Made by a program: the position numbers and the translations under genes. From an uncultured Bacteroidota bacterium (GTDB lineage: Bacteria; Bacteroidota; Bacteroidia; Chitinophagales; Chitinophagaceae), in the NCBI GenBank assembly GCA_903912405.1, contig CAIWHF010000242.1:1-6903 (forward strand): 6,903 nt of DNA, in the 5' to 3' direction. The notes beneath the pieces were generated by a model. It had not been told where the DNA came from. It was given only the letters and a program-made list of their open reading frames with translations, and did no database searches. Position 1 is the stretch's first letter. Each line of letters starts with the position of its first letter. Shown here piece by piece: positions 6,900-6,903 of this stretch.

Positions 6900-6903
6900 C
6901 TCC
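6900..6903 (-). promoter_or_regulatory. Shine-Dalgarno-like GGAG before the minus-strand ORF
   Basis: Read on the minus strand the window opens GGAGACTCTTAA then ATG, which is a GGAG with 8-nt spacing. None of the five gene starts visible on the + strand has such a site. This points to a source for the last ~108 bases that uses ordinary Shine-Dalgarno initiation. The window ends at the motif, so its 5' context is not visible. Confidence 0.4.

Overview
The window looks like chromosomal DNA of a member of the Bacteroidota, probably near the Chitinophagales/Sphingobacteriales, although the lineage is inferred. The reasons are the AT-rich composition, the lack of Shine-Dalgarno sequences before the well-supported genes, two exact matches to the Bacteroidota -7 promoter element TAnnTTTG, and a large TonB-dependent receptor with an N-terminal carboxypeptidase-regulatory-like domain. 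All well-supported genes are on the + strand.

Layout: (1) 2-430 is the C-terminal part of a beta-carbonic anhydrase cut by the window start. (2) 505-2577 (ppk1, polyphosphate kinase) and 2578-3459 (Ppx/GppA exopolyphosphatase) are fused end to start: the ppk1 stop TAG is followed directly by the ppx start TTG. Both genes use TTG. (3) 3537-4367 (LpxH-like metallophosphoesterase) and 4377-5393 (GT-B glycosyltransferase) form a second pair, 9 nt apart. (4) 5485-6810 is the first half of a TonB-dependent outer-membrane receptor with its own promoter-like element. It stops abruptly in the barrel. (5) From about 6794 to the end the sequence changes character: G+C rises, and a minus-strand ORF with a GGAG ribosome-binding site points back into the receptor. 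The receptor is therefore either interrupted by foreign DNA or, more likely, joined to unrelated DNA by an assembly chimera.

How the genes work together: PPK1 makes polyphosphate from ATP and Ppx hydrolyses it, so the coupled pair sets polyphosphate turnover. The phosphoesterase/glycosyltransferase pair probably acts in envelope lipid or saccharide metabolism. The receptor would import an unknown ligand. No CRISPR array, tRNA, rRNA, complete mobile element or convincing rho-independent terminator was seen. I found no strong sign of a new system. The most notable points are the junction near 6794, the zero-gap TTG-TTG polyphosphate operon, and the matching promoter geometry upstream of ppk1 and the receptor.
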